Shown here one piece after another: positions 11,392 to 21,311 of a stretch of 64,000 nt of DNA. Position 1 is the stretch's first letter. The number at the start of each line of letters is the position of its first letter. The notes beneath the pieces were generated by a model. That model ran no database searches. It saw only the letters and a program-made list of their open reading frames with translations, and was not told where the DNA came from. The stretch is from Rachycentron canadum (Eukaryota; Chordata; Actinopteri; Carangiformes; Rachycentridae): contig CM076650.1 of NCBI GenBank assembly GCA_038496675.1, positions 9,356,269 through 9,420,268 on the forward strand. The letters run 5' to 3'. The position numbers and the translations under genes are program-made.

Positions 11392-14300
11392 CAACAAGAA
11401 ATGGTAAGTCAGATCCACTACTCCTGATACTGACAAGGGTATAAATTAGTGTCAGACCGGTATTGAACTTGAAAGTGACGTTCACAAAATCATCTGGGGA
11501 AATTTGAGTTTATGCTTGTGAAACAATTGTGTTTATAGAGATGAGATTTGTATTTGTTTAAAAGAAAGAAAAACTAAATGAAAACTGAACAAATGATCAG
11601 TGAGGTTAAGCAAAGAAGATCATAGAAGAAGAAATGATTTGTAACATCTGTATTGATGCAGAGCAGAAAACTGAGTGTTTTACAGTTTTCTCTTATGTAT
11701 CTTTGTATTTCTTCTTTTACCGTTTAACATCACCACTGATCATTAGTTCAGTTTTCAATCTTTTTTTTTTTTCAAATACAAAACTCCCCTCTACAAGTAC
11801 AATTTGTTTTCTCATGTATAAACTCAAATTCTTGCAGCTGATTTGCTTTAGATGTTTATAAAGGTTGATTTACAAACATCTGAATTCTTTGTGAACGTCA
11901 GGGGGACTAAGTCTTCATAACCCACAAATTTATACACTACTGTTCATTCAATTTCACACAAATGTCTGTAAGGATGAGATTTGAGCTGGAGGCTCGACCA
12001 GGCACAGGGAAAACATGCGAATGCCGCGCAGAGAGGGAATCGAACCCAGAGCCTTCTTGCTGTGGGGCGACGGTGACAGCTGGCCACCATACCACCTGTG
12101 CTCCTCCCGCTTTATACTATATAACTAAAGCAAATAAAGAAGTTCAGCACCAGTTTCTCAAAAGCAGCAAATTATTGTTGTCACATCATAACAAACAGAG
12201 GATCATTATTATTATTATTTCTAACAGGGACCCAACTTGATAAGTCAATACATTGTTGTAATATTTGTTTCCTGTGGAGGGCAGTAATATGCCCTGTGTC
12301 ATCTAAACACATGACAACCAAAGAAGAAAAGGAAAAGAAGAGGAGGACAGAAGTCGATGCTGTCTGCAATTTCCCCATCGTTGCTGGGAGAATGGGCCGC
12401 AGTGAGGAGCTCAGTGACTTTCAGCGGGGGACCGTTGTTGGGTGTCATCTTTGTAAAAAGTCTGTCCGGGAGATCTCGGCGCTGCTGAGCCTGCCTCGCT
12501 CCACCGTGAGCTCCGTGATCCTCAAGTGGAAACGCGGAGGAATAACGACGGCTCTGCCCCGGAGCGGCCGACCGCACAAGCTGAAAGAGGAGGACCGCCA
12601 AGTGCTGGAGAGAGTCGCGCTGGAGAAGTGTCTGCCCTCGGTGGAAGCGCTCACCACCGAGTTTCAGACCGCGTCCGGGGCCAGCGTGAGCTCCAGGACC
12701 GTCCGCCGGGAGCTGCACGAGATGGGTTTCCGCGGCCGGGTGTCCACATACAACAAGCCTAAAGGTGCGTTCAGGAGGTGTGGGGGGCAGAGGTTCAGCG
12801 GTCACGTATGGGTGCCACGGTGTCCACATACTTTTGGCCACGTCCCCACATCACACCCACGTATGAGCGATGACCGCTGACACTTCTCACAAGTCTTTAT
12901 GCTCGGTCTGCAAGGACTTAGTCCCATTCAGCCTCAGGACACTGAGGGAGGTGACCCAGCTCTTCTCAGCTGCATCTCAACACTCACACCGAACCGTTCA
13001 AAGTCACAAAGTGCATTAAGAGAAACATCCAAAGTGTCATTTTTTTTATGCTTTAATTTGGTTGTTGACTGGCGGATTAACTTCCTGAGGGGACCTGGTT
13101 CACAGAGGCATCGTTAGATGAACAGCCAGAAATAGCAGCCTACTGATGGAGCTGGAACGAGCAGCTGATTAATTAAATAGTTATTAATGAATATGATTCA
13201 CACTGCTGATCTGAGACATGCCATAATAATCATGCTGTCTTTTCCCTGGGTTTTCTGGGTGTTAATTGCTTGTCACGCAGAAAAAGAAATAAAGTGATAA
13301 AACGCAGTGATAAAACACCCTTTTACAACAGCTCAAAGTAAATTTCAACAATTTATGTCTCTGGTACTTATAGTAAATCAGTGCTCCTGTGTCAAACCGT
13401 TTGTTTTTTTTTTTTTGGTGGTAATTTCAGTGAACATAACTTTTTTCAGGCACATGCATCATGTGAGTTGTACTAGCTCCACTCAGCTCTTCATAAATAA
13501 CAGCTGTCTGCTGCTCTCTGTCAGAGGTGAGGAACTTGAACGCTGCATTTGCCAAACCATAAAAATTAAATTGGCATTTGTAGTTTTTTTTTTTTTTTCT
13601 CCTCTCTTCTTTTATCTTTGAAGCATTCTCTTTTATAAAGACAAATCATAGTCTCTCACCTTTATGTGGTGGACAGTGTTGCATATCGATGCACAATAAT
13701 TTTTATGTGTGGCAGTATTGGATTTTCAGGTTATTTATATGTCAATATTAAGAGGTTCCTTTTGAGCTATTTAACCAGCTGAATTCACCAAACTCAATGA
13801 AGACAAGCATCTAAACGAACAAACTAAACAAACAAATTAAAGTGTACTATATCATAAAATATATACAGTGGTTAGCACTGTCATGTGTCTCCAAACTGCC
13901 CATAGGTGTGAGTGTGGATGGTTGTTAGTCTCTGTATGTCTCTAGATCTCAGCCCTGCGATACACTGGCGACCCGACCCTGCATGGATAATGAGGGAATG
14001 ATTTAAAGGTCTAGCTTCCATAAGGATTTTGTCTGTCACAAACATCTTACACATTATGAGAAAATATAGACTCTTCTGGGGAAAAAAAAAAAGCTGAATA
14101 TTGACCCACTCTACAAGTCCTAGGCCACAACATTAGCTAATAAAAGCAGACTGTAATATGGTAATGGTGTTTATTGCTTAACAAATCTAACGTGCAATGA
14201 ACTGGCTGCTTATGGGGCTTTGCCTGGTTAGTCCCTCTGAACTGTGGCCGTCTATGCAACTACCTCTAGATACCAGGATAAAGGTATCTTTGGTTTCTCC

Positions 14301-17300
14301 TTAAGAACAATCAGTTTTGATCACAAGTGTGACACAATGTATACTCATTCTTAACTTCTACAAAAACTCATCATGTGAGCAATTACAACCATGTGCTCAC
14401 AGCAGCAGTAGATGAGTAGTAGTCTGCCTGTAGTGGGAGAAAAGAGGTCAACTGAGAGAAAGGCAGAGTTTTCTTTCAATTCTCCCTTTACATTGCATCT
14501 GCAGAACCTCAGAAAACTCACTCCAGTCTCACTCCAAAACCATGCACATTAGTTTGCTGCCTCCACTCTGCTGGAAACTTTGCCACAGGGTTTTGGAAGC
14601 TGGCTGCAGCGGTTTGGTCCCATCCAGCCACAAGAGTAGTAGTGAGGTCCAACATTGATTCTTGGGTGATAAGTCTTGGCTCACATTCTGCTCTCCACTT
14701 CATCACAAATGTGTAGGATGGGGCCTCGGCTCCATGCAGACTAGTCAAGCTCTTCCACACAAAACTAAGAAGAATGTTTATGCACATCACTTTGCGCATT
14801 GAAATGCTGTCATCTTAAATCAGAAAAGTGCCATTCCCAAGTTGACAGCGTACTAGTATCTAAAATTTCATTTTACTACACGTTGCAGACGATTGTTGCT
14901 GTTTTTTGATTATTGGCCTGCGTTTTTCATCCAGCCTGAAATATCATGGGTGTGCTGATTCCACCAACAGGCTCACATTTATGGTTCTAAGTGAAATATC
15001 TCAACAAAATTTGACAGTACAGACATTGACATTTCCCTCAAAGGTTTTCATTGTACCTTATTATTTTACCTTTTTATTTTAGTTTAACTCCATCATGAAG
15101 TTCAGCCCTACCTAGCTAACGTTATAATCTAACGTGGTAAACAACACACATGCAAAACATCCACATTTTACCATGAGCATTGAGAGCATGTTTGCATACT
15201 GATGTTAGCAAGTACATCCTCACACAGCTGCTAGTGCAGCTTTAGACTCTCTGCACATTGCGCAGAGGATACTAGTTGCAAACACTAGAACTCAAAATAG
15301 GTTATTTTTTTACGTCAGGAGGGGAAAAGGTGGAAAAGAAGCAGGCACCCTTAAGTCAAGAGGATGATCAGGTGGACGTATCTCGTCTGGACTTGCGTGT
15401 TGGACGTATCATCACAGTCATGCAACTTCCAGAGACTGATGGTCTGTATGTGGAGCAGGTGGATGTGGGAGAGGCTTCTCCGAGAACAGTGGTCAGTGAA
15501 CTGGCTAAGCACATACCAGTGGAGCAGGTACGTTATTATACCAACATATAAGTTGTATAATGGGATTAAAGAATTTCTGGAATTTTCTTGACCAAGTTTC
15601 AATGCTACATGTACTGTAAGGTATATAGTTCTGAACACTGACCCCCCAGCACAGCTTTATTTTGGTTTCTAACTGCAGTTGGAAAGACTACAAACACTCC
15701 TCTTACTGCTGTCTTTTCACCAGTTCACTAGTCCACATACTTTTGCACTTTTGGTCTGCGGTTGTCTTACATGATTTGTGGCTTCTTAGTTATTTCAGCA
15801 TACAATGGAATTTATTCATTGAATAAGATTTTCCTTTCAGAATTTGACACAATAGTTTATTTCAAACTTTTCAGCTTTTCATCTTCCTGTTTCAACACGC
15901 ACAAAGAAAGAACATGGCTTGTACAGAGCTCTGACTTACAGAGCCAAAAAATCTAAAATATAATTCTTGTAATTCTAATTCGTCATTCATATTTCTTATT
16001 ATATGAGGTAATTATGGGTTTGATGGAAATATTTTGTCTATGAGATTAAATATTTGGCATCATTAAGAAATATTACATAGTATTGATATGATGATGATGA
16101 TGATTACATAAAGTAGTGTTACACTGTTAGGGCAAGTGTCTACAATGTACATACAGCACTAAATTCAATCCATCTTTTATAAATACTGTTTTTAAAAAAA
16201 AAACAAACTCCAAAACATTTACATTGTATCTCTGCCTTTAGATGATGATAATGAAAAACTCCTTGTCGAAACAACCAATGGTAACAGCCATTTTGGATTT
16301 ATACAGCAAATGCACATAGAATAATAATAGAAGGATGTATGATTTTCAGGGATCTGAAATGCATCATTTTAGAAAATGCTTCATTTCGTCTTTCTGCCAC
16401 TAGTTTACATTTTATTGTGGCACGAGGTCTGCTGGCTCAAGGGGCCCACAAACCATAAATCCTCTATTAAGACATTAGAGTTAAAACTAATGTTTATATT
16501 AGATTGGTCCTGGAACCAAGCAGACCACATCAGTTGAAGGTGTTATGTTGGGTATAATTTGGTTTTCTTTATTGTGAGAGGCTTAAGGGCTGTAAAAGAA
16601 ATGTCCCCCTCATGCAGATGCAGAACCGCATGGCAGTCCTGCTGTGTAACCAGAAGCCAGCCAACATGAGAGGAGTAGTGTCCCAGGCTATGGTCATATG
16701 TGCCAACTCTCCAGACAAGGTGGAAATCCTTGATCCTCCAAGCGGAGCAGTACCAGGGGACAGAGTTACTTTCCAGGGCTGCTCAGGTATCATCATCCAA
16801 TTACTGTCCTCTCAAAAACACATAAATCATTAAATCATAAAATGTTATGATTGTTCTCAGCCAGACAGACAATAAAGATACAGTACATGTTCACTAGTGA
16901 GTGTTGCCGTTAAGTCCTTGGAAAGAATTTTCCACAAAACGCTGTTTTCAGGAAATGAAGAACATTCTTGCTGCTAGAGGACACGGTCGTCTAAAGCATT
17001 CAATCCACTGGAGACACTGAACATGACAGACACTTTCACTGACAGATATAAACCTTCAGCGACCGAAGCCACACTGCATCCAAATTCCAACCGTGTCAGA
17101 AATTGTGTGTTTACATCCCACAAAGAACCTGCTGCTACAACCCACAAACCCACCAATCAGATTATGTATGACACAAGGTGCACTGGTGTGCCAGCTTAAT
17201 GTTACTTACCTCAAACTCAATTGACCAAACACTTTATGTTGCTCTCTTTTCCCCTTGGATGCACAGAGATGCAGGCTTGTTTGTTGTTTTCAGAGCCTGT

Positions 17301-18134
17301 GAGCCGGTGCACACAGATGCCTCTGCTCTTGCTCATATCTTTTTCTATTTCTTCAACTTACCACATCATGTGTTTATTGCACATCTGACATACCTCAGTG
17401 TTTATATCATACAGTCATAGACCTGTGTGACAGTGTGGTATTCAGTGAACCTGTATGATGGTTGTTACTGTGCTGTTTCTTGGTGCCTTTCATCCCACTT
17501 AAAGGAAATCTTAGTGGTACAGCACACAGTTTTAGACAAGTGTCCTTCCAACATTGTGGGAACAGTTTAGAAGAGGTTATTTCCTTTTTCAACATGACAT
17601 TTCCCTATGCACAAAGACAGGATTTTCTTCAACTTCCTCAACACCTTTTGGAGGAATTTGAATTTGAATTGCACACTGTGAGCAGGCCTCCTCACCAAAA
17701 TCCCACTGCTGGCCTCATAGATTTCTTCTGGCTGAACGGGAGTAAATCCCTGCAGCCAGTTTCCATAATCTTGTGGAAAGCCTTTTTAGATGAGTGGAAG
17801 CTATTACAGCAACACATTACAACCTATGGTTTTGAGTAGGTTGCGCAAGGGCATTACACAACACAAAATGAATAAGAGTCATGGAATCATAAAGCCTGCA
17901 TGTGTGATGGTGTAATAGAGAACTTAGGAATTTCTTCTAATGCATCTAAATGACTTCTTGATTGCAGGCAAACCAGATAAAGAGTTAAACCCCAAAAACA
18001 AGGTTTGGGAGCAGATTCAGCCAGACCTTCGCACAGATGGCCAGTGTGTTGCAACTTACAAGGGAGCTGCCTTTGAAGTCGTCGGGAAGGGGGTTTGCAA
18101 GTCCCAGACCTTGAGCGACAGTGAAATCAAATAA
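11388..18134 (+). CDS. aimp1: AIMP1/EMAPII-type tRNA-binding protein
   Basis: AIMP1 is the tRNA-binding scaffold of the multisynthetase complex and precursor of the cytokine EMAPII. Three C-terminal exons are secure: 15319-15527, 16618-16786 and 17968-18134 (stop TAA). They encode a lysine-rich linker, VDVSRLDLRVG, the EMAPII-type heptapeptide RVGRIIT (human RIGRIIT), the OB-fold tRNA-binding domain, and end in SDSEIK. Phases join perfectly and match the human protein throughout. The 5' side is uncertain. The best start is ATG 11388 in exon 11344-11403, which joins in frame to 15319 and gives 186 residues (tRNA-binding domain about 24-125). Human AIMP1 has 312. I found no exon for the N-terminal leucine-zipper/coiled coil that binds arginyl-tRNA synthetase. 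Either that exon was missed or this copy lacks it. Teleosts can have two aimp1 genes; a or b is not assigned. Confidence 0.75.
11962..12105 (-). repeat. SINE/L2-type fragment with tRNA-like boxes
   Basis: On the minus strand this reads as the widespread fish repeat whose head resembles a tRNA gene (B box-like GGTTCGATTCCC; on the plus strand GGGAATCGAACCC near 12036-12048) and whose tail carries the L2-like stretch seen here as CAGGGAAAACATGCGAATGC. It lies in the inferred first coding intron of aimp1. It is degraded and is not a tRNA gene. Confidence 0.65.
12290..12845 (+). mobile_element. Internally deleted Tc1-like element
   Basis: A GC-rich, CpG-rich island in AT-rich intron DNA. It contains an ATG (12392) and an intact ORF for the N-terminal paired-type HTH region of a fish Tc1 transposase, then a truncated tail ending in a perfect-looking terminal inverted repeat end (GTGTCCACATAC plus TTTTGGCCA, 12819-12840). 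The DDE catalytic domain is absent. The sequence GGTGTCCACATAC occurs twice (12739-12751 and 12819-12831), suggesting that terminal-repeat sequence was copied into the deletion junction. A left terminal repeat is not recognisable. Confidence 0.75.
12392..12880 (+). pseudogene. Tc1 transposase DNA-binding domain, catalytic domain missing
   Basis: The ORF opens MGRSEELSDFQRGTVVG, typical of fish Tc1-like transposases. It carries two helix-turn-helix units (first around residues 20-50 with VREISALLSLPRSTVSSVI, second around 75-115 with VSSRTVRRELHEMGF) separated by a GRPHK-type AT-hook motif. Homology ends at about residue 124 (KPKG), exactly where a usable splice donor AAAG|GTGCGT lies. The rest of the frame to 12880 is unrelated read-through, and the DDE domain (about 200 residues in the family) is gone. 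The frame is open upstream to 12296, but the family start is the ATG at 12392. It is on the same strand as aimp1. It is probably a dead nonautonomous copy, although its intact DNA-binding frame leaves room for exaptation. Confidence 0.75.
13868..14012 (+). repeat. SINE/L2-type fragment
   Basis: A plus-strand copy of the same fish repeat family as at 11962-12105. It begins with the A-box-like GTGGTTAGCACTGTC, continues with TAGGTGTGAGTGTGGATGG, and contains the characteristic CCCTGCGATACACTGGCGAC block and a GACCCTGCATGGATAATG ending. The middle is partly deleted. Confidence 0.7.
14515..14730 (-). mobile_element. Tc1-like transposase C-terminal remnant
   Basis: The minus strand reads through a peptide with LDLTTTLVAGWDQTAAASFQ followed by FPAEWR. 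These correspond to the conserved end of fish Tc1 transposases (PDLTNALVAEWKQVPAA, FQ, LVESLPRRVEA). After that comes the typical post-stop sequence equivalent to ATGCCCATGGTTTTGGAATG. Only the C-terminal segment survives; it is decayed and not functional. Confidence 0.7.
15730..15749 (+). repeat. Tc1 terminal-repeat-like fragment
   Basis: AGTCCACATACTTTTG matches the Tc1-like terminal inverted repeat end seen at 12819-12840 with few changes. It lies in the intron after the first EMAPII exon. No transposase sequence is recognisable around it, so it is a solo relic or a chance match. Confidence 0.4.
17470..17860 (+). mobile_element. Tc1-like transposase catalytic-half remnant
   Basis: The plus strand encodes a broken but recognisable series of Tc1 blocks: LVPFIPLKGNLSGTA (family LVPVKGNLNATA), FFNMTFPYAQR (family FQHDNAPVHKAR, with the catalytic Asp and Asn lost), EFEF and SLQPVSIILWKAF (family FQNLVESL), ending in the post-stop ACCTATGGTTTTGAG. 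A stop is present at the family position. The DDE residues visible here are substituted, so the copy is dead. It lies in the last intron of aimp1, ending about 100 bases before the final exon. Confidence 0.75.
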
Positions 18135-18157
18135 ACTAATAATGCTACTTGAAATAG

Positions 18158-18318
18158 CTCAGCGCAAATCCCTGCAGCCAAAATGTTGTGGAAAGCCTTC
18201 ACAGAAGAAGTGGAGACTGTTGAAGCAACATATTAATGCCAATGGTTGTGGAATGAGATGTCCGACAATCACCTTGGTGTTACATTTGAGTGTCCTCTGT
18301 GATACTTTTGTAGTGAGA
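18158..18318 (+). mobile_element. Tc1-like 3' end remnant in aimp1 3' UTR
   Basis: Starting about 25 bases after the aimp1 stop, the sequence AAATCCCTGCAGCCA, then TTGTGGAAAGCCTTC, AATGCCAATGG and GGAATGAGATGTCCGACAA follows the 3' end of the same Tc1-like family as 17470-17860. A terminal-repeat-like GTGTCC, then GATACTTTTG, appears near 18290-18311. It shares AATCCCTGCAGCCA with the upstream remnant, so both come from the same family or from a local duplication. Confidence 0.75.
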
Positions 18319-19550
18319 GCCAAGGAAAATTATAGTGAAGCATATGTTTCCCTCTGTTGGGCAGATATGAGCATTACTGTTACATTTTTATCTAATGAAA
18401 ATCTGTAGTTGTGAATTTTGCCAGAGGAGGGCACTACAGTACCCATGATGATGTACAGTATGTGTGAGGATTTGTTGAAGTGAGACATGAGAACATAAAA
18501 CACATTCACACCAAGGACGGTGAAAAGAAAAGCGAAATTCTTTATAAGAATCCCGTTCAGTTGGCAAGTACTTTCCTGTGATACTACAGTGGTCGTTTCC
18601 ACTGAACTGTGCAAAAATCCCATTGAAAAAGGGGACAGTTTTGTTTATTCTTGACAACATGAAATGACCAATTTAATTCTTATAAAAGATCAGATGTTTG
18701 TGTTGCTGGAAATGAGTCAGCGTGTTCTGTATCACTACATAACCCATGGAAAGTTTTGTTTGACAGATATACCTGAGAACTAGACACTATTCTCTTCACT
18801 GATCCTGCTTCTGTTTTATCATCAGTGTTGCAGGAAACCGAAAACTGACTATTTCAAATCTGAGATTTTCTAAGATCTAAAAATTGATATTTATTTTACT
18901 GTTTCTACAACCAGTGACTTTTGAATCTATCCTGCCATTTCACATTCCTTCTCTGCTCTTCAGATGTTGTAACCGGTTAGTTAAAACTTAAACCTTTTCT
19001 ATATCGTACTTCATAGAACGTGGTTCTGTTTCTTCAGCTTCCAAAATGATTTCATATAAGCCTGTTTTTCCCCTAAGAGAAAATGAGGAGACATTTTAGT
19101 TTTGAAAGAAGCTCTTTGTTTGTGTCTTGGGATAAAAAAGAAGACAAGTCCATAAAATGCCCCAAAAAAGAAAAACAGAAGTTCTTCTTCCCTTATTTCA
19201 GAGGAAGAACTGAGAAAATGCACGTAAAGAAGGGGGATGTGATTCAGGAACTAACAACTGGAACAGACTGTACGAGACCTGATGTTACTGGGGATTGTTT
19301 ACAGGACTGGCGTGCTCTAAGGGAATGGTGTCGCACTGTCACACTGTTTCCTGTTACTCTCATAAAGATGACAACTGTATGGATTCTTCATGCTTCTTCG
19401 TGAATCCTTTTGATGCTTGTGTAGTTCACAAGGCACTACATCATCCTTTGTGTCTAGTTTTTGCAAGAAAGCAGTAAAAAAGGCAGATAGAGGGGTTTTT
19501 CATCTTGAGGTGTGTTGTGTGTGCTTTTAGTAATACTACAGGCTGACGTT
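18319..19550 (+). other. aimp1: aimp1 3' UTR (inferred)
   Basis: No recognisable gene lies between the Tc1 remnant and the first good poly(A) signals at 19551-19566. A 106-codon open frame at 19083-19403 shows no family resemblance and no splice context. The stretch is best read as 3' UTR sequence of aimp1. Confidence 0.4.
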
Positions 19551-19566
19551 AATAAAACCAAATAAA
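19551..19566 (+). terminator. aimp1: Tandem poly(A) signals, aimp1
   Basis: Two AATAAA hexamers in tandem (19551-19556 and 19561-19566) are followed by TG/T-rich sequence (ATGTTGACGTGAATGTCATGTTG). This makes a good cleavage and polyadenylation context, about 1.4 kb after the aimp1 stop. Confidence 0.5.
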
Positions 19567-20540
19567 ATGTCATGAAATGTTGACGTGAATGTCATGTTGC
19601 CCACCCATCTTAAGAGCAATCTTGTATAGAAACCCAAAGAGAAAACTGCACTATAAAGGGTCATTACTCATTTCTGTCCCTGCATCAGCAATAACAACTG
19701 ATGTGGAGGAGCCAATCCTGTAAGTGTGCAGCCTGTCGAGTCTGTGGTTTCCCAGAGGGGAAAGTTGGTAAACAACACCTGAAGCTTCGTTTCAGATGAG
19801 CTGAGTCAAGCTATGAATAAAGTGCTGCTCTCCCTTGTTCTACATCCTGTTTGTGAAAGACCACAAAGAGCAGGAAACCCAGCAAAACTAAGATGTATGA
19901 ATGTGTCAGTCTCATTGTGTTATATTTAATAAGTCATATGTGTATCTCCTAATCACTGATATTATTTATAACTGATATATGTATATTTCATAATAGATCA
20001 TGGATATTCTTGTCAAAATTGGAAAGTTTTTAAAGCCACATTCAGCTGTATCACTTACTGTGGGAATTAAAAATGTGTTTGATTAAATGCACTAATAAAT
20101 CTCAATTAAAAACTGTAGATGGCTCCTACATTTCTGCCCAACAGGCCTTTTTCCACCGCAGACATCTTATTACACATTATTTGACTATCATACAGTAACC
20201 TGTAAAATATTTCAACCAAAATCTCTTGTGTAATAGTTGCACCATTCAAAACCTCAGCCTAATATACTGTATTTGGCATCTTTAGTGGGCGTTGGTGATG
20301 TGGATAAAGTCCAATATATCATCAATGCAATGTTAGTACTGGTTATGGGTGAAATGTGATGGGCAGGGGTGACCCCCTTGCCCATCACAAAGAGCTACAC
20401 CCCTGAACTGAACGGAGTTTACTGCCCTTCAACATGAGAACTACCGAACAGCCATGTTTGTGAACAAGACGCATCCTCGTTTACTACAGGAGGAGATTAA
20501 TGTTATAAATAAAAAAGGAAAAGAAAAGACGTGAACTAAT
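19567..20540. other. Intergenic region aimp1-tbc1d9
   Basis: About 1 kb of AT-rich DNA with no coding signal or recognisable repeat between the aimp1 poly(A) signals and the CpG-rich tbc1d9 promoter. Confidence 0.5.
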
Positions 20541-20544
20541 TCAT

Positions 20545-21227
20545 TCATTATTTTCTCGCGTGTCTCCGCCTCCTGCTCGCTGACGTCTCGCGATGTCCAG
20601 TCAGTGACGCTCGTCAACTGAGCGGCAGCAGCAGCAGCAGGAGGAGGAGGAGGAGGAGAAGAAGAAGAAGAAGAAGAGGAGGAGGCGGACCGCAGTGTTT
20701 ATTGTTGCTTTAACATTAGAGGTGTCGCCTTATGCGCTTCGCTGCACGGACCAACAACGCGACACCGCAGGCTGTTTCCCGCTTCGGTGTTTGTCAACAA
20801 CTCCGTTTTTCTCCGTGAAATAGCGACGCGGACGCGGACGCGGACTGGGTCGCACCTGCGGCGCAGCATGGACAACAAAGGCTGATCCCAGCGCTGCGCG
20901 TCGCTGTGCGGCAGCAAACGCACCGGGCCAGGCTGCCCAACGAAACCCCACAAGAAATTGATCTGATGTAAAAGCCCGTGCTGCACACAGGAGGCTGCTG
21001 CAAGAGAGAGAGGGAGAGAGGGGGAGAGGGAGGACAGAGGAGGTTTGTGTGCAGGACATTAGGTGTTTGGACTTTCTATCCGAGCCGTGTTTAATTATAG
21101 CAGCGCCTGCATGCGCGTCTCACTTTTTTACTAGACGATATTTTTAAGGGTCGAGGAAACGCTCGGGAGAATATCAGGCCCTCATCAGCCTCTAAATAAT
21201 TTAATGCTCCCTTTTTGAACACAGTCG
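20545..21227 (+). promoter_or_regulatory. tbc1d9: tbc1d9 CpG-rich promoter and 5' leader
   Basis: An abrupt shift from AT-rich DNA to a CpG-dense stretch (TCTCGCGTGTC, GACGCGGACGCGGACGCGG and similar) marks a CpG-island promoter without a TATA box. A CRE-like TGACGT (20581-20586) runs directly into the TCTCGCGA core (20586-20593), a motif known from TATA-less vertebrate promoters. The leader continues to the ATG at 21312. The start site cannot be fixed by eye. Confidence 0.65.
20624..20685 (+). repeat. Compound trinucleotide tract (CAG-GGA-GAA)
   Basis: A run of CAG units passes into GAG/GGA units and then AAG/GAA units over about 60 bases, immediately after the CRE and TCTCGCGA motifs of the tbc1d9 promoter. 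One strand is almost pure purine through the latter two thirds. Confidence 0.9.
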
Positions 21228-21277
21228 ATGGTTTGATGGTCGCCCTCAGCAGCCCTGTGTGTTCAATGTCCCCTTAG
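21228..21277 (+). promoter_or_regulatory. tbc1d9: Chained upstream ORFs in tbc1d9 leader
   Basis: ATG GTT TGA (21228-21236) is a two-codon uORF whose stop overlaps the next ATG in TGATG. That second frame starts at 21236 and runs 13 codons to TAG at 21275-21277, with a further in-frame ATG at 21266. Both stop before the main ATG at 21312, leaving about 34 bases, mostly poly(A), between them. They would act as translation brakes if the leader is transcribed. Confidence 0.55.
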
Positions 21278-21283
21278 GAAAGG

Positions 21284-21303
21284 AAAAAAAAAAAAAAAAA
21301 AAA
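21284..21303 (+). repeat. A20 tract immediately before tbc1d9 start
   Basis: Twenty consecutive A end eight bases before the start codon (ATG 21312), so the tract would be in the mRNA leader. It is a likely site of length polymorphism. Confidence 0.9.
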
Positions 21304-21311
21304 CGGGAATT

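Noticed and set aside
12030..12050. tRNA B-box-like sequence
   Set aside because: Part of a SINE/L2-type repeat; no complete cloverleaf could be formed, so no tRNA gene is called.
12299..12841. 180-codon open frame on the minus strand
   Set aside because: Antisense shadow of the GC-rich Tc1 DNA-binding ORF; long only because the region is GC-rich.
14515..14799. 93-codon minus-strand frame considered as a host gene
   Set aside because: Its second half is the C-terminal block of a Tc1 transposase and its first half resembles nothing; a transposon relic explains it.
18424..18440. CTCF-like CCAGAGGAGGGCACTA
   Set aside because: Two mismatches at informative core positions; much weaker than the site at 42622.
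19083..19403. 106-codon plus-strand frame after aimp1
   Set aside because: No homology I recognise, no splice or promoter context; lies in the inferred aimp1 3' UTR.
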